From: Cacconaster sp033811195 | GTDB taxonomy: Bacteria > Bacteroidota > Bacteroidia > Bacteroidales > UBA932 | Assembly: GCA_033811195.1 (NCBI GenBank) | Contig: JAPXOZ010000017.1 | Location: 1 to 38,430 of the forward strand | Length of the DNA: 38,430 nt | Reading direction: 5' to 3' | In this document: positions 31,646 through 38,430 of the stretch, in pieces | Layout of the letters: each line of letters opens with the position of its first letter | Position numbering within the stretch: position 1 is the stretch's first letter | Notes under the pieces: generated by a model | Told to the model about the DNA's origin: nothing | Seen by the model: the letters and a program-made list of their open reading frames with translations, nothing else | Database searches by the model: none | Program-made: the position numbers and the translations under genes

Positions 31646-34600
31646 ATGAAAATCTTAAGAATTATTTCAAGGTCAGTGACGGTTGCGCTGGCAGCGATTC
31701 TGATGCAGATTGCGGCAGCCGAAACGCACTCAGGTAACATCCATTTTGCATCAAATCCTGCACTTTCTCCCGACGGGGAGACTATTTATTTTTCTTATGA
31801 CGGCGACATATTTAAAGTTCCCGCAAAAGGAGGACTTGCGTTGCGCCTTGTTTCCATTGGAGGAGTTGAAACCCGTCCAAAGCCTTCTCCTGATGGTAAA
31901 TGGATAGCTTTCGCTTCGGATATCCAGGGTAATAACGATATCTATGTGGTATCGGTGGAGGGTGGGGATGTGCGCCGGTTGACTTGGCACGATGCAAATG
32001 ACATCCCGGCCTCTTGGACTCCGGATAGCAAGTTTATATATTTTGAGTCTACAAGAGCGAGTGCTCGGTCCACTACCTTTAAGGTCTCATTGGAGGGTGG
32101 TACGCCACAGCGTCTGTATGATGGTCATTTCAATACGGTGGTAAATCTTGTGGAGAATCCGGTAACAGGAGAAGTATATTTCAACGAGAGTGGTGAGAGT
32201 ATAAATTTCCCTACACGAAAGGGATATGTAGGGGATCATAATCCTAATATAAAGTGTTGGCACCCTGCTAATAAAGAGTACAGTGAGTTGACCGACTGGA
32301 TTGGTAAGGATACTTGGCCGATGGTGGATAGCAAAGGCAACCTTTACTATGTAAGCGATGAATTCAACGGGGAATCCAATATCGTACAGTATGTAAAAGG
32401 TGGCGATCCAAGGCAGATTACAACCTTTAATTCCTCGGTACACTACCCATCCATCAGTTTCGATGGCAGTGCAATTGTATTTATGAAGGATTATCTGATA
32501 CAACTGCTGAATCCTGTAAGCGGAGAGACTTTCACTCCCCCTATCAGCATAGCACAGACTGATGTGGAAGTGCGTCACTCCTTAAAGGAGCAGAAGCCCA
32601 CAGTTGCAGCAATATCCCCCGACGGTAAAATCATGGCACTTGCTATTCGCGGGCTGCTCTTCGTATCGGACCCCAAGTGCACTTGGATGGAGCGGATGAT
32701 AACTCCTGCAGATGAGAGAGTCCACGAGATTGTCTGGGCTCCGGACAACCTTACCATATACTTTACACGCACGGAAAAGGGTCGCCGCCAGCTCTACAAG
32801 ATCGGAGCGGACGGCAAAAGTGCCGAGCAACTTGTATACGCTTCAAATGGTGATGTCAAGAACCTTAAACTCAATCACAAGGGCGATAAGATGGTATTTA
32901 TTGACGGAGAGAGCAAGGTGATGGCTCTCGCAACAGGTAGCGACATCACCGAGCAGGTAGCCCAGGCGCAATTCTGGTCGTTCCACTCTTATTCAATCAG
33001 TTTTTCATATGATGATAGGTATATGGCCTTTGAGGCGGTAAATATGTTCGAGAGGGATGTTTATATTTATGATTTTGAGAACAAAGAACTTGAAAATCTC
33101 ACAAGGAGTGCCTCTTCCGAGAGTGAATTTGTCTTTTCTCCTGACGGAAAAAACGCTTTTCTATTGGCCAACCCCACCACTAGTTTATTCCCGCGTGGAG
33201 GCGGAGATGTGAAATTATACAAACTACCTTTGCAGAAATATGAAACTCCCTTCAAATCAGACGAGTATGACCATCTGTTCTCAAAACCTCCTAAAAAAGA
33301 TTCCTCTGTAATAATCAATTACAAGGATATCTTCAGAAGAATGGTTCTTGCAGGAGAGGGAGCAGCTTTCCAGGGCTCGCAGAGAGGCCTCTATGTATTT
33401 CATGGAAAAGGCAAGTCGTGGCTCTTTTGGACCACAACATATCCTGCAACACGTAAAAGCCAGACATACGCACTGGATTTGACTAAACCGGATGAAAAAC
33501 CAAAGGAAGTCAAGGATCTGGAACGGGTCTCATTTTTCAGCTCAAAAAATGAACTTTATGCTCTGAGCAGAGGAGATATCGTTAAAATTGATATAACCTC
33601 TCTCTCAACTACCAAAATCAAAGTCTCAAAAGATGTTGAGAAAACGCTCAATGACGAGTTCAGACAGATGTTTTACGAAGTATGGGCTCTATTGGACCAG
33701 AATTTCTACGACCCTACACATCACGGCATTGATTGGAAAGCAATTCGCGACAAATATTCAGCTTTCCTTCCTTATGTTGTATCCAGAGCACAGTTGCGCA
33801 CCCTAATAACCGATATGCTAGGTGAACTGAATTCTTCACACCTCGGATTCACTTCCAGAGGAGCTGAGGAGAGCACTCGTACCCGTAGTTATACCCTCGA
33901 AACCGGAATAGTCTTCAATACCACATCTCCTTATGTAATAGACCGTATACTTACAGATTCACCTGCGGACAAAGTGGATGTGGAATTGTGTCAAGGTGAT
34001 CGTTTGGTGGCGGTGAATGGGGTGAGGGTTGATGAAAAGTCAAATCGTGAGAGTTGCTTCAGCACAGTAGTTAATGTGGAAGAGATCACCTGTAGATTTG
34101 AAAGGGAAGGGAAAGAGTTTGACATCAAACTCCACACAACAAGCTCCGGGGAGATGAAAAACCTCTACTATACAGAATGGGAGGATATTTGCAGGGAGCG
34201 TACACACCGCTTGGGCAATGAGCGTATCGCCTATGTACATATGAGGGATATGGGTGACGCTTCATTGAGGACATTCCTTAGCGATATGCACACCTATGCG
34301 GTCAACAAGGATGCGCTGATTCTTGATTTACGCTACAACAATGGAGGTAACGTACACAAGGAGGTAATTGACTTTTTACGTGGCCAAGAGCATTTCCGTT
34401 GGAGCTATAGGGATTTTCCTAAGACAAGCCACCCTAATGTGGCACCTGCCGACAAGCCCATTGTGGTGCTGGTCAATGAACGTAGTCTTTCGGATGCGGA
34501 AGTGACCTCTAATGGTATTAAGACTCTTGGCATCGCGCCCATAGTCGGTACTGAGACTTACCGCTGGATTATCTTTACCTCAAGTGTAACTTTGGTTGAC

Positions 34601-34780
34601 GGTTCTTTTACCAGAATGCCGGCTTGGGGCTGCTACAACCTGGAAGATGTCGATCTTGAGAGTATTGGAGTTGCACCTGATGTATATATTCGCAACACCT
34701 TTAAAGACCGTTTAAATGGTGACGATCCTCAGTTGGACAAAGCGATAGAGATGCTCAACTCCCAGTTGGAAGCAAGATAA
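31646..34780 (+). CDS. Secreted tricorn-like S41 protease
   Basis: The 1044-residue product has a signal peptide (to about residue 25) and a long N-terminal region of WD40-like/PD40 beta-propeller repeats (ALSPDGETIYFSYDGDIF, KPSPDGKWIAFASD, AISPDGKIMALAI). A helical C1 region, a PDZ domain (about 755-840) and an S41 protease domain follow. The tricorn catalytic layout is visible: S731-H732 (NSSHLGF), Gly900/901 (YNNGG), nucleophile S949 next to D950 (SLSDAEV), and E1005 (DLESIGVAPD), corresponding to Ser745/His746, Gly918, Ser965/Asp966 and Glu1023 of archaeal tricorn. Archaeal tricorn is cytosolic; the signal peptide here implies a periplasmic or outer-surface form. It follows the M28 peptidase by 20 bp. 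Confidence 0.92.
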   Translation: MKILRIISRSVTVALAAILMQIAAAETHSGNIHFASNPALSPDGETIYFSYDGDIFKVPAKGGLALRLVSIGGVETRPKPSPDGKWIAFASDIQGNNDIYVVSVEGGDVRRLTWHDANDIPASWTPDSKFIYFESTRASARSTTFKVSLEGGTPQRLYDGHFNTVVNLVENPVTGEVYFNESGESINFPTRKGYVGDHNPNIKCWHPANKEYSELTDWIGKDTWPMVDSKGNLYYVSDEFNGESNIVQYVKGGDPRQITTFNSSVHYPSISFDGSAIVFMKDYLIQLLNPVSGETFTPPISIAQTDVEVRHSLKEQKPTVAAISPDGKIMALAIRGLLFVSDPKCTWMERMITPADERVHEIVWAPDNLTIYFTRTEKGRRQLYKIGADGKSAEQLVYASNGDVKNLKLNHKGDKMVFIDGESKVMALATGSDITEQVAQAQFWSFHSYSISFSYDDRYMAFEAVNMFERDVYIYDFENKELENLTRSASSESEFVFSPDGKNAFLLANPTTSLFPRGGGDVKLYKLPLQKYETPFKSDEYDHLFSKPPKKDSSVIINYKDIFRRMVLAGEGAAFQGSQRGLYVFHGKGKSWLFWTTTYPATRKSQTYALDLTKPDEKPKEVKDLERVSFFSSKNELYALSRGDIVKIDITSLSTTKIKVSKDVEKTLNDEFRQMFYEVWALLDQNFYDPTHHGIDWKAIRDKYSAFLPYVVSRAQLRTLITDMLGELNSSHLGFTSRGAEESTRTRSYTLETGIVFNTTSPYVIDRILTDSPADKVDVELCQGDRLVAVNGVRVDEKSNRESCFSTVVNVEEITCRFEREGKEFDIKLHTTSSGEMKNLYYTEWEDICRERTHRLGNERIAYVHMRDMGDASLRTFLSDMHTYAVNKDALILDLRYNNGGNVHKEVIDFLRGQEHFRWSYRDFPKTSHPNVAPADKPIVVLVNERSLSDAEVTSNGIKTLGIAPIVGTETYRWIIFTSSVTLVDGSFTRMPAWGCYNLEDVDLESIGVAPDVYIRNTFKDRLNGDDPQLDKAIEMLNSQLEAR

Positions 34781-34802
34781 TTGGTGAAAAGAGGGGGAAA
34801 TA

Positions 34803-34832
34803 TTGGATTTTTCAATATTATATCTATATTTG
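34803..34832 (+). promoter_or_regulatory. tRNA-Glu promoter (TTG-N19-TATATTTG)
   Basis: TTG (34803-34805) is followed after 19 bases by TATATTTG (34825-34832), placing the start point near 34839, about 10 bases before the mature tRNA. A 7-bp inverted repeat (34799-34805 with 34813-34819) overlaps the -33 element. Confidence 0.7.
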
Positions 34833-34848
34833 CAGTCCCTTAACAAAT

Positions 34849-34921
34849 GGCCCTATCGACTAGTTGGTTAGGTCGCAACTCTCTCAAGGTTGAAACACGA
34901 GTTCGAATCTCGTTGGGGCTA
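34849..34921 (+). tRNA. tRNA-Glu (anticodon CTC)
   Basis: The 73-base sequence folds into a full cloverleaf. The acceptor stem is GGCCCTA with TGGGGCT (two G-U pairs), followed by discriminator A. The D arm is GACT/GGTC with G18G19 and the anticodon stem CAACT/GGTTG. The loop CTCTCAA places CTC at 34-36 (reads GAG, Glu), with T33. The T arm is ACGAG-TTCGAAT-CTCGT. CCA is not encoded. It is a single gene with its own promoter and terminator. Confidence 0.93.
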
Positions 34922-34928
34922 CTTTTCC

Positions 34929-34968
34929 GGAGCTGACTAAAAAGTGTTTTTTAGCCGGCTCCTTTTTT
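34929..34968 (+). terminator. Intrinsic terminator of tRNA-Glu
   Basis: GGAGC at 34929 begins an imperfect stem of about 15 bp (one G-U, one mismatch) that closes at 34962 and is followed by TTTTTT. It ends 2 bases before the next promoter's -7 box. Confidence 0.8.
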
Positions 34969-34969
34969 A

Positions 34970-34977
34970 TATCTTTG
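34970..34977 (+). promoter_or_regulatory. Putative -7 box of the DUF5009 gene
   Basis: TATCTTTG matches TAnnTTTG, 25 bases before the ATG at 35003, directly after the tRNA terminator. Its -33 region would lie inside the terminator hairpin, where no TTG is visible. Confidence 0.5.
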
Positions 34978-35002
34978 TTCGGATAATAGTGAAAATCTTA
35001 TA

Positions 35003-36208
35003 ATGGAACAACTATATTTCTCACGGCGCAATCATGCTATAGATCTCCTCAGAGCAATGGTTATGGTGCTGATGGTCTTTGTCAATGACCTTTGGCGTAT
35101 AGCTTCTTATCCGCGCTGGCTTGGACATGCAGCTGTCGGTGAGGACTTCCTCGGCCTTTCCGATATAGTTTTCCCCTGCTTCCTCTTCGTTGTTGGAATG
35201 TCCATTCCCTATGCGCTAGAAGGGCGTTATGCAAAGGGAAAGGGCACTATGAGTACATTGAGTCATATACTTACCAGGTCCCTGGCATTGATAGTAATGG
35301 GTGTTTTCCTTGTAAATACCGAGAGTGGAATGTCTCCCGACGCTTTTCTTTCTAATCCTATATACAAGCTCTTCCTACTTGCAGCCTTTTTCCTCATTTG
35401 GAATTATAAGTCCCATAAGTGGTTTCAGATTTTCGGAGTAGTACTGCTGGTATTTCTCGCCCTGATCTTCAAAGATCCTAAGGGAGGTTACCTGAGTGCT
35501 CGTTGGTGGGGCATCCTAGGTCTGATAGGGTGGAGTTATCTCTTCTGTGCAGTGACCTACCTCTTCACCCGAGCCCACCTAAATCATATAGTAGCTATTT
35601 GGGGCGCGCTTTTGTTGATAAATATATTCCTTACACCCCTTCGTGATGGGGTATCAGCTTCAGAGAGCGGACTATTATTCGGTTTACCAAAGCTCAATTT
35701 CCTAAGCGACTTTACCAATGCACTTCATGTAGGAAACGGTCACACGCAACTATTGACGATGAGTGGATTAATGCTCTCGGTCATTTCCATGAAATTGGAT
35801 CGAAAGAAGAGCTCTACTAAGGCCCTGATAGCGACAGGTGCGGTCGTGGTGCTGTTGTTGGCCACTTGGCTAACCCGTCAGTGGTGGATTATAGATAAGA
35901 TCAGCGGTACTCTTCCGTGGGTGCTTGTCTCTTCGGCTATTGCCGTGGGAATGTACGCTATTCTTGGATGGCTCGTTTCAATAGAAAAAGCCGGCTGGCT
36001 CAGTTTCCTCAAGCCTGCCGGCACCGCCACTCTCACTTGTTATCTGATGCCTCATCTCCTCTACAGCCTTATGATTATCTTTGGCTTTTCAACCCCTACA
36101 TGGATGAATGATGGAATAGTGGGCATCATCAACTGCATCTGTTTCTCGCTCCTCTGCTTGTTGTTGACGTGGCTTTTGGGAAAAATGGGGTTGAGGTTGA
36201 AGATTTAA
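35003..36208 (+). CDS. DUF5009/HGSNAT-like membrane acyltransferase homologue
   Basis: The 401-residue membrane protein has about ten hydrophobic helices. The N-terminal segment HAIDLLRAMVMVLMVFVND, then LSDIVFPCFLFVVGMSIPYALEGR, matches DUF5009 and the heparan-alpha-glucosaminide N-acetyltransferase (HGSNAT) group common in Bacteroidota. Human HGSNAT moves acetyl groups across a membrane onto a sugar amine; an acyl transfer to envelope glycans is plausible here but not shown. No signal peptide other than the first helix is visible. It is 5 bp from the convergent desulfoferrodoxin gene. Confidence 0.82.
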   Translation: MEQLYFSRRNHAIDLLRAMVMVLMVFVNDLWRIASYPRWLGHAAVGEDFLGLSDIVFPCFLFVVGMSIPYALEGRYAKGKGTMSTLSHILTRSLALIVMGVFLVNTESGMSPDAFLSNPIYKLFLLAAFFLIWNYKSHKWFQIFGVVLLVFLALIFKDPKGGYLSARWWGILGLIGWSYLFCAVTYLFTRAHLNHIVAIWGALLLINIFLTPLRDGVSASESGLLFGLPKLNFLSDFTNALHVGNGHTQLLTMSGLMLSVISMKLDRKKSSTKALIATGAVVVLLLATWLTRQWWIIDKISGTLPWVLVSSAIAVGMYAILGWLVSIEKAGWLSFLKPAGTATLTCYLMPHLLYSLMIIFGFSTPTWMNDGIVGIINCICFSLLCLLLTWLLGKMGLRLKI

Positions 36209-36213
36209 TCGTC

Positions 36214-36594
36214 TTACAGCTCTTTTTTCCAAAGTCCGTGCAAGTTGCAATACTCATAAACAGCAACAGGTTTTCCTGAGCAAGTGCAGAACTGAGCTTC
36301 GGGTTTGCCGTCGTGGGGCAGGCCAACACGGGCGCCACCATCTTCGGTCTCTAAGTAGATAAAGGCAATGTGATGTTCTGGCAACATAGGGTGAGGTACA
36401 CTACCTACCTCTACCTTAATTGTACAATCATCCAACTTGGTTACCACAGGGACGTGTTTTTCACCACCGGCATCCTCAGTATGGGCAACCAGCTTTTCCA
36501 TTGGTTTGCCGCAGCAAAAAACGGGAACTCCTGAGTCCACAACTTTACCTACAACATTACCACAAATAGAACATTTTAAAAATTTTGCAGCCAT
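36214..36594 (-). CDS. dfx: Desulfoferrodoxin (superoxide reductase)
   Basis: The 126-residue product carries an N-terminal desulforedoxin domain with a Fe(Cys)4 site (C8, C11, C27, C28) and a C-terminal superoxide reductase domain. The Fe(His)4Cys catalytic site is formed by H47 (EKHVPV), H68 (VPHPM), H74/H75 (EHHI), C116 and H119 (YCNLHGLW). It reduces superoxide to hydrogen peroxide without making oxygen, a defence typical of anaerobes. All ligands of the two-iron class are present. MAAKF at 36594 is preferred over an ATG two codons upstream. A small ferredoxin gene lies 59 bp upstream on the same strand and could donate electrons. Confidence 0.95.
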   Translation of the reverse strand: MAAKFLKCSICGNVVGKVVDSGVPVFCCGKPMEKLVAHTEDAGGEKHVPVVTKLDDCTIKVEVGSVPHPMLPEHHIAFIYLETEDGGARVGLPHDGKPEAQFCTCSGKPVAVYEYCNLHGLWKKEL

Positions 36595-36653
36595 AATCAT
36601 TTATTTTTTAAGTTATTAATTACATATATCAAAAGTTACCAAATCAACCTTAC

Positions 36654-36836
36654 TTAGTTCAATTGTTTAATTGCCCTCAATGGACATCTCTTTATGCATA
36701 TTCCACACTCTATACACAAACCATAATCAATGATAGGATATCCATCGTCTCCCTGGGAAATGGCACCTTCAGGGCATATATCCATCAACGGGCAACGATG
36801 ATCGTGAGGACATTTATTTCTATCTACTGCAATCAT
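36654..36836 (-). CDS. Small 4Fe-4S ferredoxin with variant first cluster motif
   Basis: The 60-residue product is a bacterial-type ferredoxin. The second motif is canonical (C41, C44, C47, then C51-Pro). The first motif reads C9-P-H-D12-H-R-C15, then five residues and C21-Pro. The central cysteine of the usual CxxCxxC is therefore Asp12, and the gap to the last Cys is two residues longer than standard. The first cluster may be 3Fe-4S, or a 4Fe-4S with an Asp ligand. The total is seven cysteines. The gene is 59 bp upstream of desulfoferrodoxin, a likely electron acceptor partner. There is no signal peptide. Confidence 0.88.
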   Translation of the reverse strand: MIAVDRNKCPHDHRCPLMDICPEGAISQGDDGYPIIDYGLCIECGICIKRCPLRAIKQLN

Positions 36837-37140
36837 AATTTTATTTATGCAAATTTATCAATAATTTTTAATTCTACAATAGAATAATTCTAAATTAGAT
36901 ATATAAAAGTCATGCCATTTTTCAGCTGTGACAATTTGACACGCAGACCATATTATTGAAGATAATTAATGATCTAATTGGTATATGCATCTAAATTATA
37001 TGTCATATGACAAATACATTATTATAGGCTTAAAACCCATATTCTTCAATTATAGGCTTGTTGGCCCATAAAATTACCAAAATCACCTCATTTTACAAGT
37101 AGATTTTTCTTATCTTTACACGACTAAAATCTTGTATATC
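36837..37140. other. 304-bp AT-rich divergent intergenic region with candidate operator sites
   Basis: This stretch separates the ferredoxin and rhaD starts. It holds a perfect 12-bp palindrome TGTCATATGACA (37001-37012) and two direct TGACA half-sites (36929-36933 and 36937-36941). There is also a repeated ATTATAGGCTT (about 37019 and 37049) and a TATCTTTA -7-like box at 37111-37118. No open reading frame with family similarity was found in it. Confidence 0.5.
37111..37118 (+). promoter_or_regulatory. Putative -7 box of rhaD
   Basis: TATCTTTA differs from TAnnTTTG at the last base and lies 22 bases before the ATG at 37141. Confidence 0.4.
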
Positions 37141-37926
37141 ATGAAAAAGAATTTTAACAGTGTTGTTCGTATGATGGCGGAGGCTGCGGGATATTTGTGG
37201 GAGAAAGGTTGGGCGGAGCGTAACGGAGGTAATATTTCTTGCAATGTTTCACAGTATAAGAAGCTCTTCGAAGGCATTTCCCCGCTTTCGGTTGAATTGG
37301 ATGGTGGCGTGGATGTACCTGCTTTGGCAGGCGCTTTGCTGTTGGTTACCGGTACCGGAACGCGTATGCGTGATGTCGCCTCCGATCCTATGGCCAATAT
37401 GGCGGTGATACGCATTTGCGATGATGGACGCCACTATGTAATTGTGGCCGAGAGGCCGGTCAGACCCACTTCCGAACTCCCTTCGCATCTCGCGATACAC
37501 AATTATTTCCTGCAAAGCGGCTCTCCCTGCAGGGCAGTGATGCACACTCATCCCACGGAACTCGTGGCAATGTCCCACTACGCGCCATTCCTGGAAAAAG
37601 ATGTGCTGGGCACTCTCTTGCGCAGTCTTATCCCCGAGACCTATATCTTTTGCCCAAAAGGGCTGGGGATAGTGCCTTATGCGCTTCCGGGCTCGCAAAA
37701 GTTGGCAGAGAAGACTCTTGAAAAGTTGCGTTCACACGATGTGGTGCTTTGGGAGAAGCATGGTGTGCTTGCAGTGGGGAAGGACCCCGTTGAGGCATTT
37801 GACATGATTGATATTCTCAACAAGTCGGCACAGATATATGTAAGAGCACGCGCAATGGGCTTTGTACCGGCCGGACTTACCCCGGAGCAGATGGAGGAGC
37901 TCAGGAAGAGTTTTATCCCATTCTAA
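37141..37926 (+). CDS. rhaD: Rhamnulose-1-phosphate aldolase
   Basis: The 261-residue product belongs to the class II aldolase/adducin family and best fits RhaD, which splits L-rhamnulose 1-phosphate into dihydroxyacetone phosphate and L-lactaldehyde. Motifs are ERNGGNIS (phosphate binding), VTGTGTRMRD, SELPSHLAIHNYF, the zinc-ligand pair in HTHPTEL and the third ligand in WEKHGVLAVG. The length is close to known RhaD (about 270). The ATG at 37141 is preferred over an ATA-type upstream extension. Other rhamnose catabolic genes (rhaA, rhaB, rhaT) are not in the window. The next gene starts 9 bp after the stop. Confidence 0.9.
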   Translation: MKKNFNSVVRMMAEAAGYLWEKGWAERNGGNISCNVSQYKKLFEGISPLSVELDGGVDVPALAGALLLVTGTGTRMRDVASDPMANMAVIRICDDGRHYVIVAERPVRPTSELPSHLAIHNYFLQSGSPCRAVMHTHPTELVAMSHYAPFLEKDVLGTLLRSLIPETYIFCPKGLGIVPYALPGSQKLAEKTLEKLRSHDVVLWEKHGVLAVGKDPVEAFDMIDILNKSAQIYVRARAMGFVPAGLTPEQMEELRKSFIPF

Positions 37927-37935
37927 GTTACTACT

Positions 37936-38430
37936 ATGCTTTGGGAGTTATTCTGGACATTCTTTAAACTGGGTACCTTTACATTCGGTAGCGGCTACGC
38001 CATGATACCGATGATAGAAAGGGAGGTTGTTGACCGTAAGAAATGGTTTGACAGAGAGGATTTTTACAACCAGTTTACTCTTGCACAGTCGGCTCCGGGA
38101 CCTTTCGCACTCAATACTGCCGTTTTTGTGGGCTACAAGATGAAAGGTTGGTGGGGTTCTCTGATAGCCGTCATCGGTGTCTCCATTTCACCGTTTGTCA
38201 TTATTCTGCTGATTGCTATCTATTTGAGCGGATTCAGTACAAATCCCGTTGTTGAAGCAGCCTTTAAGGGAGTAAGACCGGCAGTCATAGCAATGATAGC
38301 GGTTCCTTTTATCAATATGACGAAGGGGCTCAAGTGGTATTTCATTATCCTCGCCTTTAGTATTGCCATAGTGGTGTGGCTGACCGGCATTTCACCTATA
38401 TGGTTTCTTCTTGGCGGGGCGGCAGTAGGT
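37936..38430 (+). CDS. Chromate transporter family protein (5' part, cut by window end)
   Basis: The 165 visible codons are open to the window edge. The sequence begins MLWELFWTFFKLGTFTFGSGYAMIPMIEREVV, and ITLAQ-like FTLAQSAPGPFALNTAVFVGYK is the diagnostic CHR-domain motif. Several membrane helices follow. Bacteroidota usually carry two single-domain CHR halves in tandem; the second would lie beyond the window. Family members export chromate in some species, and many have no shown substrate. The 9-bp gap after rhaD suggests cotranscription, though a functional link with rhamnose use is unclear. Confidence 0.88.
   Translation, partial: MLWELFWTFFKLGTFTFGSGYAMIPMIEREVVDRKKWFDREDFYNQFTLAQSAPGPFALNTAVFVGYKMKGWWGSLIAVIGVSISPFVIILLIAIYLSGFSTNPVVEAAFKGVRPAVIAMIAVPFINMTKGLKWYFIILAFSIAIVVWLTGISPIWFLLGGAAVG

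Overview
The window looks like chromosomal DNA from a member of the Bacteroidota, most likely order Bacteroidales, at moderate GC. The evidence is Bacteroidota-typical families (DUF1573, DUF4290, DUF5009, a LolA-like protein next to FtsK, a complete Na+-translocating NADH:quinone reductase operon). Promoters also carry the TAnnTTTG -7 box, some with a TTG about 19-20 bases upstream, and most genes lack a Shine-Dalgarno sequence. The genus cannot be told from sequence alone. No phage, transposase, CRISPR array or antiphage cassette was seen.

Layout. 116-4046 (+): a secreted DUF1573 protein, a MeaB-type GTPase, a 10-TM putative metal exporter with a His-rich loop, and a gamma-carbonic-anhydrase-like protein. 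4158-10013 (-): a likely operon of rluB-like pseudouridine synthase, era, topoisomerase IV/gyrase subunit A, a DUF2752 membrane protein and a lipoprotein. 10102-13017: a lone MacB/FtsX-type permease, then rfbC and rfbD for dTDP-rhamnose synthesis, convergent and overlapping by 50 bp. 13291-16918 (+): DUF4290, ftsK and a LolA-like chaperone. 16911-19998: a Nudix hydrolase divergent from pyrE, which is followed by an SRPBCC protein and an rRNA m5C methyltransferase. 20009-23879 (-): a secreted metallophosphoesterase and a UvrD/PcrA helicase. 24012-29942 (+): nqrABCDEF with a clear hairpin terminator. 30108-34780 (+): a secreted M28 aminopeptidase and a secreted tricorn-like S41 protease. 34849-34921: tRNA-Glu(CTC) with its own promoter and terminator. 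35003-36208 (+): a DUF5009/HGSNAT-like membrane protein. 36214-36836 (-): desulfoferrodoxin and a small ferredoxin. 37141-38430 (+): rhamnulose-1-phosphate aldolase and a chromate transporter half cut by the window edge.

How the genes fit together. Nqr builds a sodium gradient from NADH. Desulfoferrodoxin plus ferredoxin is an anaerobe's superoxide defence. The rhamnose genes cover both synthesis (rfbC/D) and breakdown (rhaD). The M28 and tricorn-like pair could degrade peptides in the periplasm. The rest is core replication, translation and cell-division machinery.

The least explained structures are three arrays of degenerate 7-bp repeats (4040-4151, 11298-11346, 11464-11589). Two of them start exactly at the TAG stop of the upstream gene. 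Other points of interest are back-to-back divergent promoters at nudix/pyrE, a Cys-rich tail on NqrC, strong Shine-Dalgarno sequences confined to nqrB/D/E/F, and a ferredoxin whose first cluster motif has Asp in place of a Cys. No convincing wholly new multi-gene system was seen.
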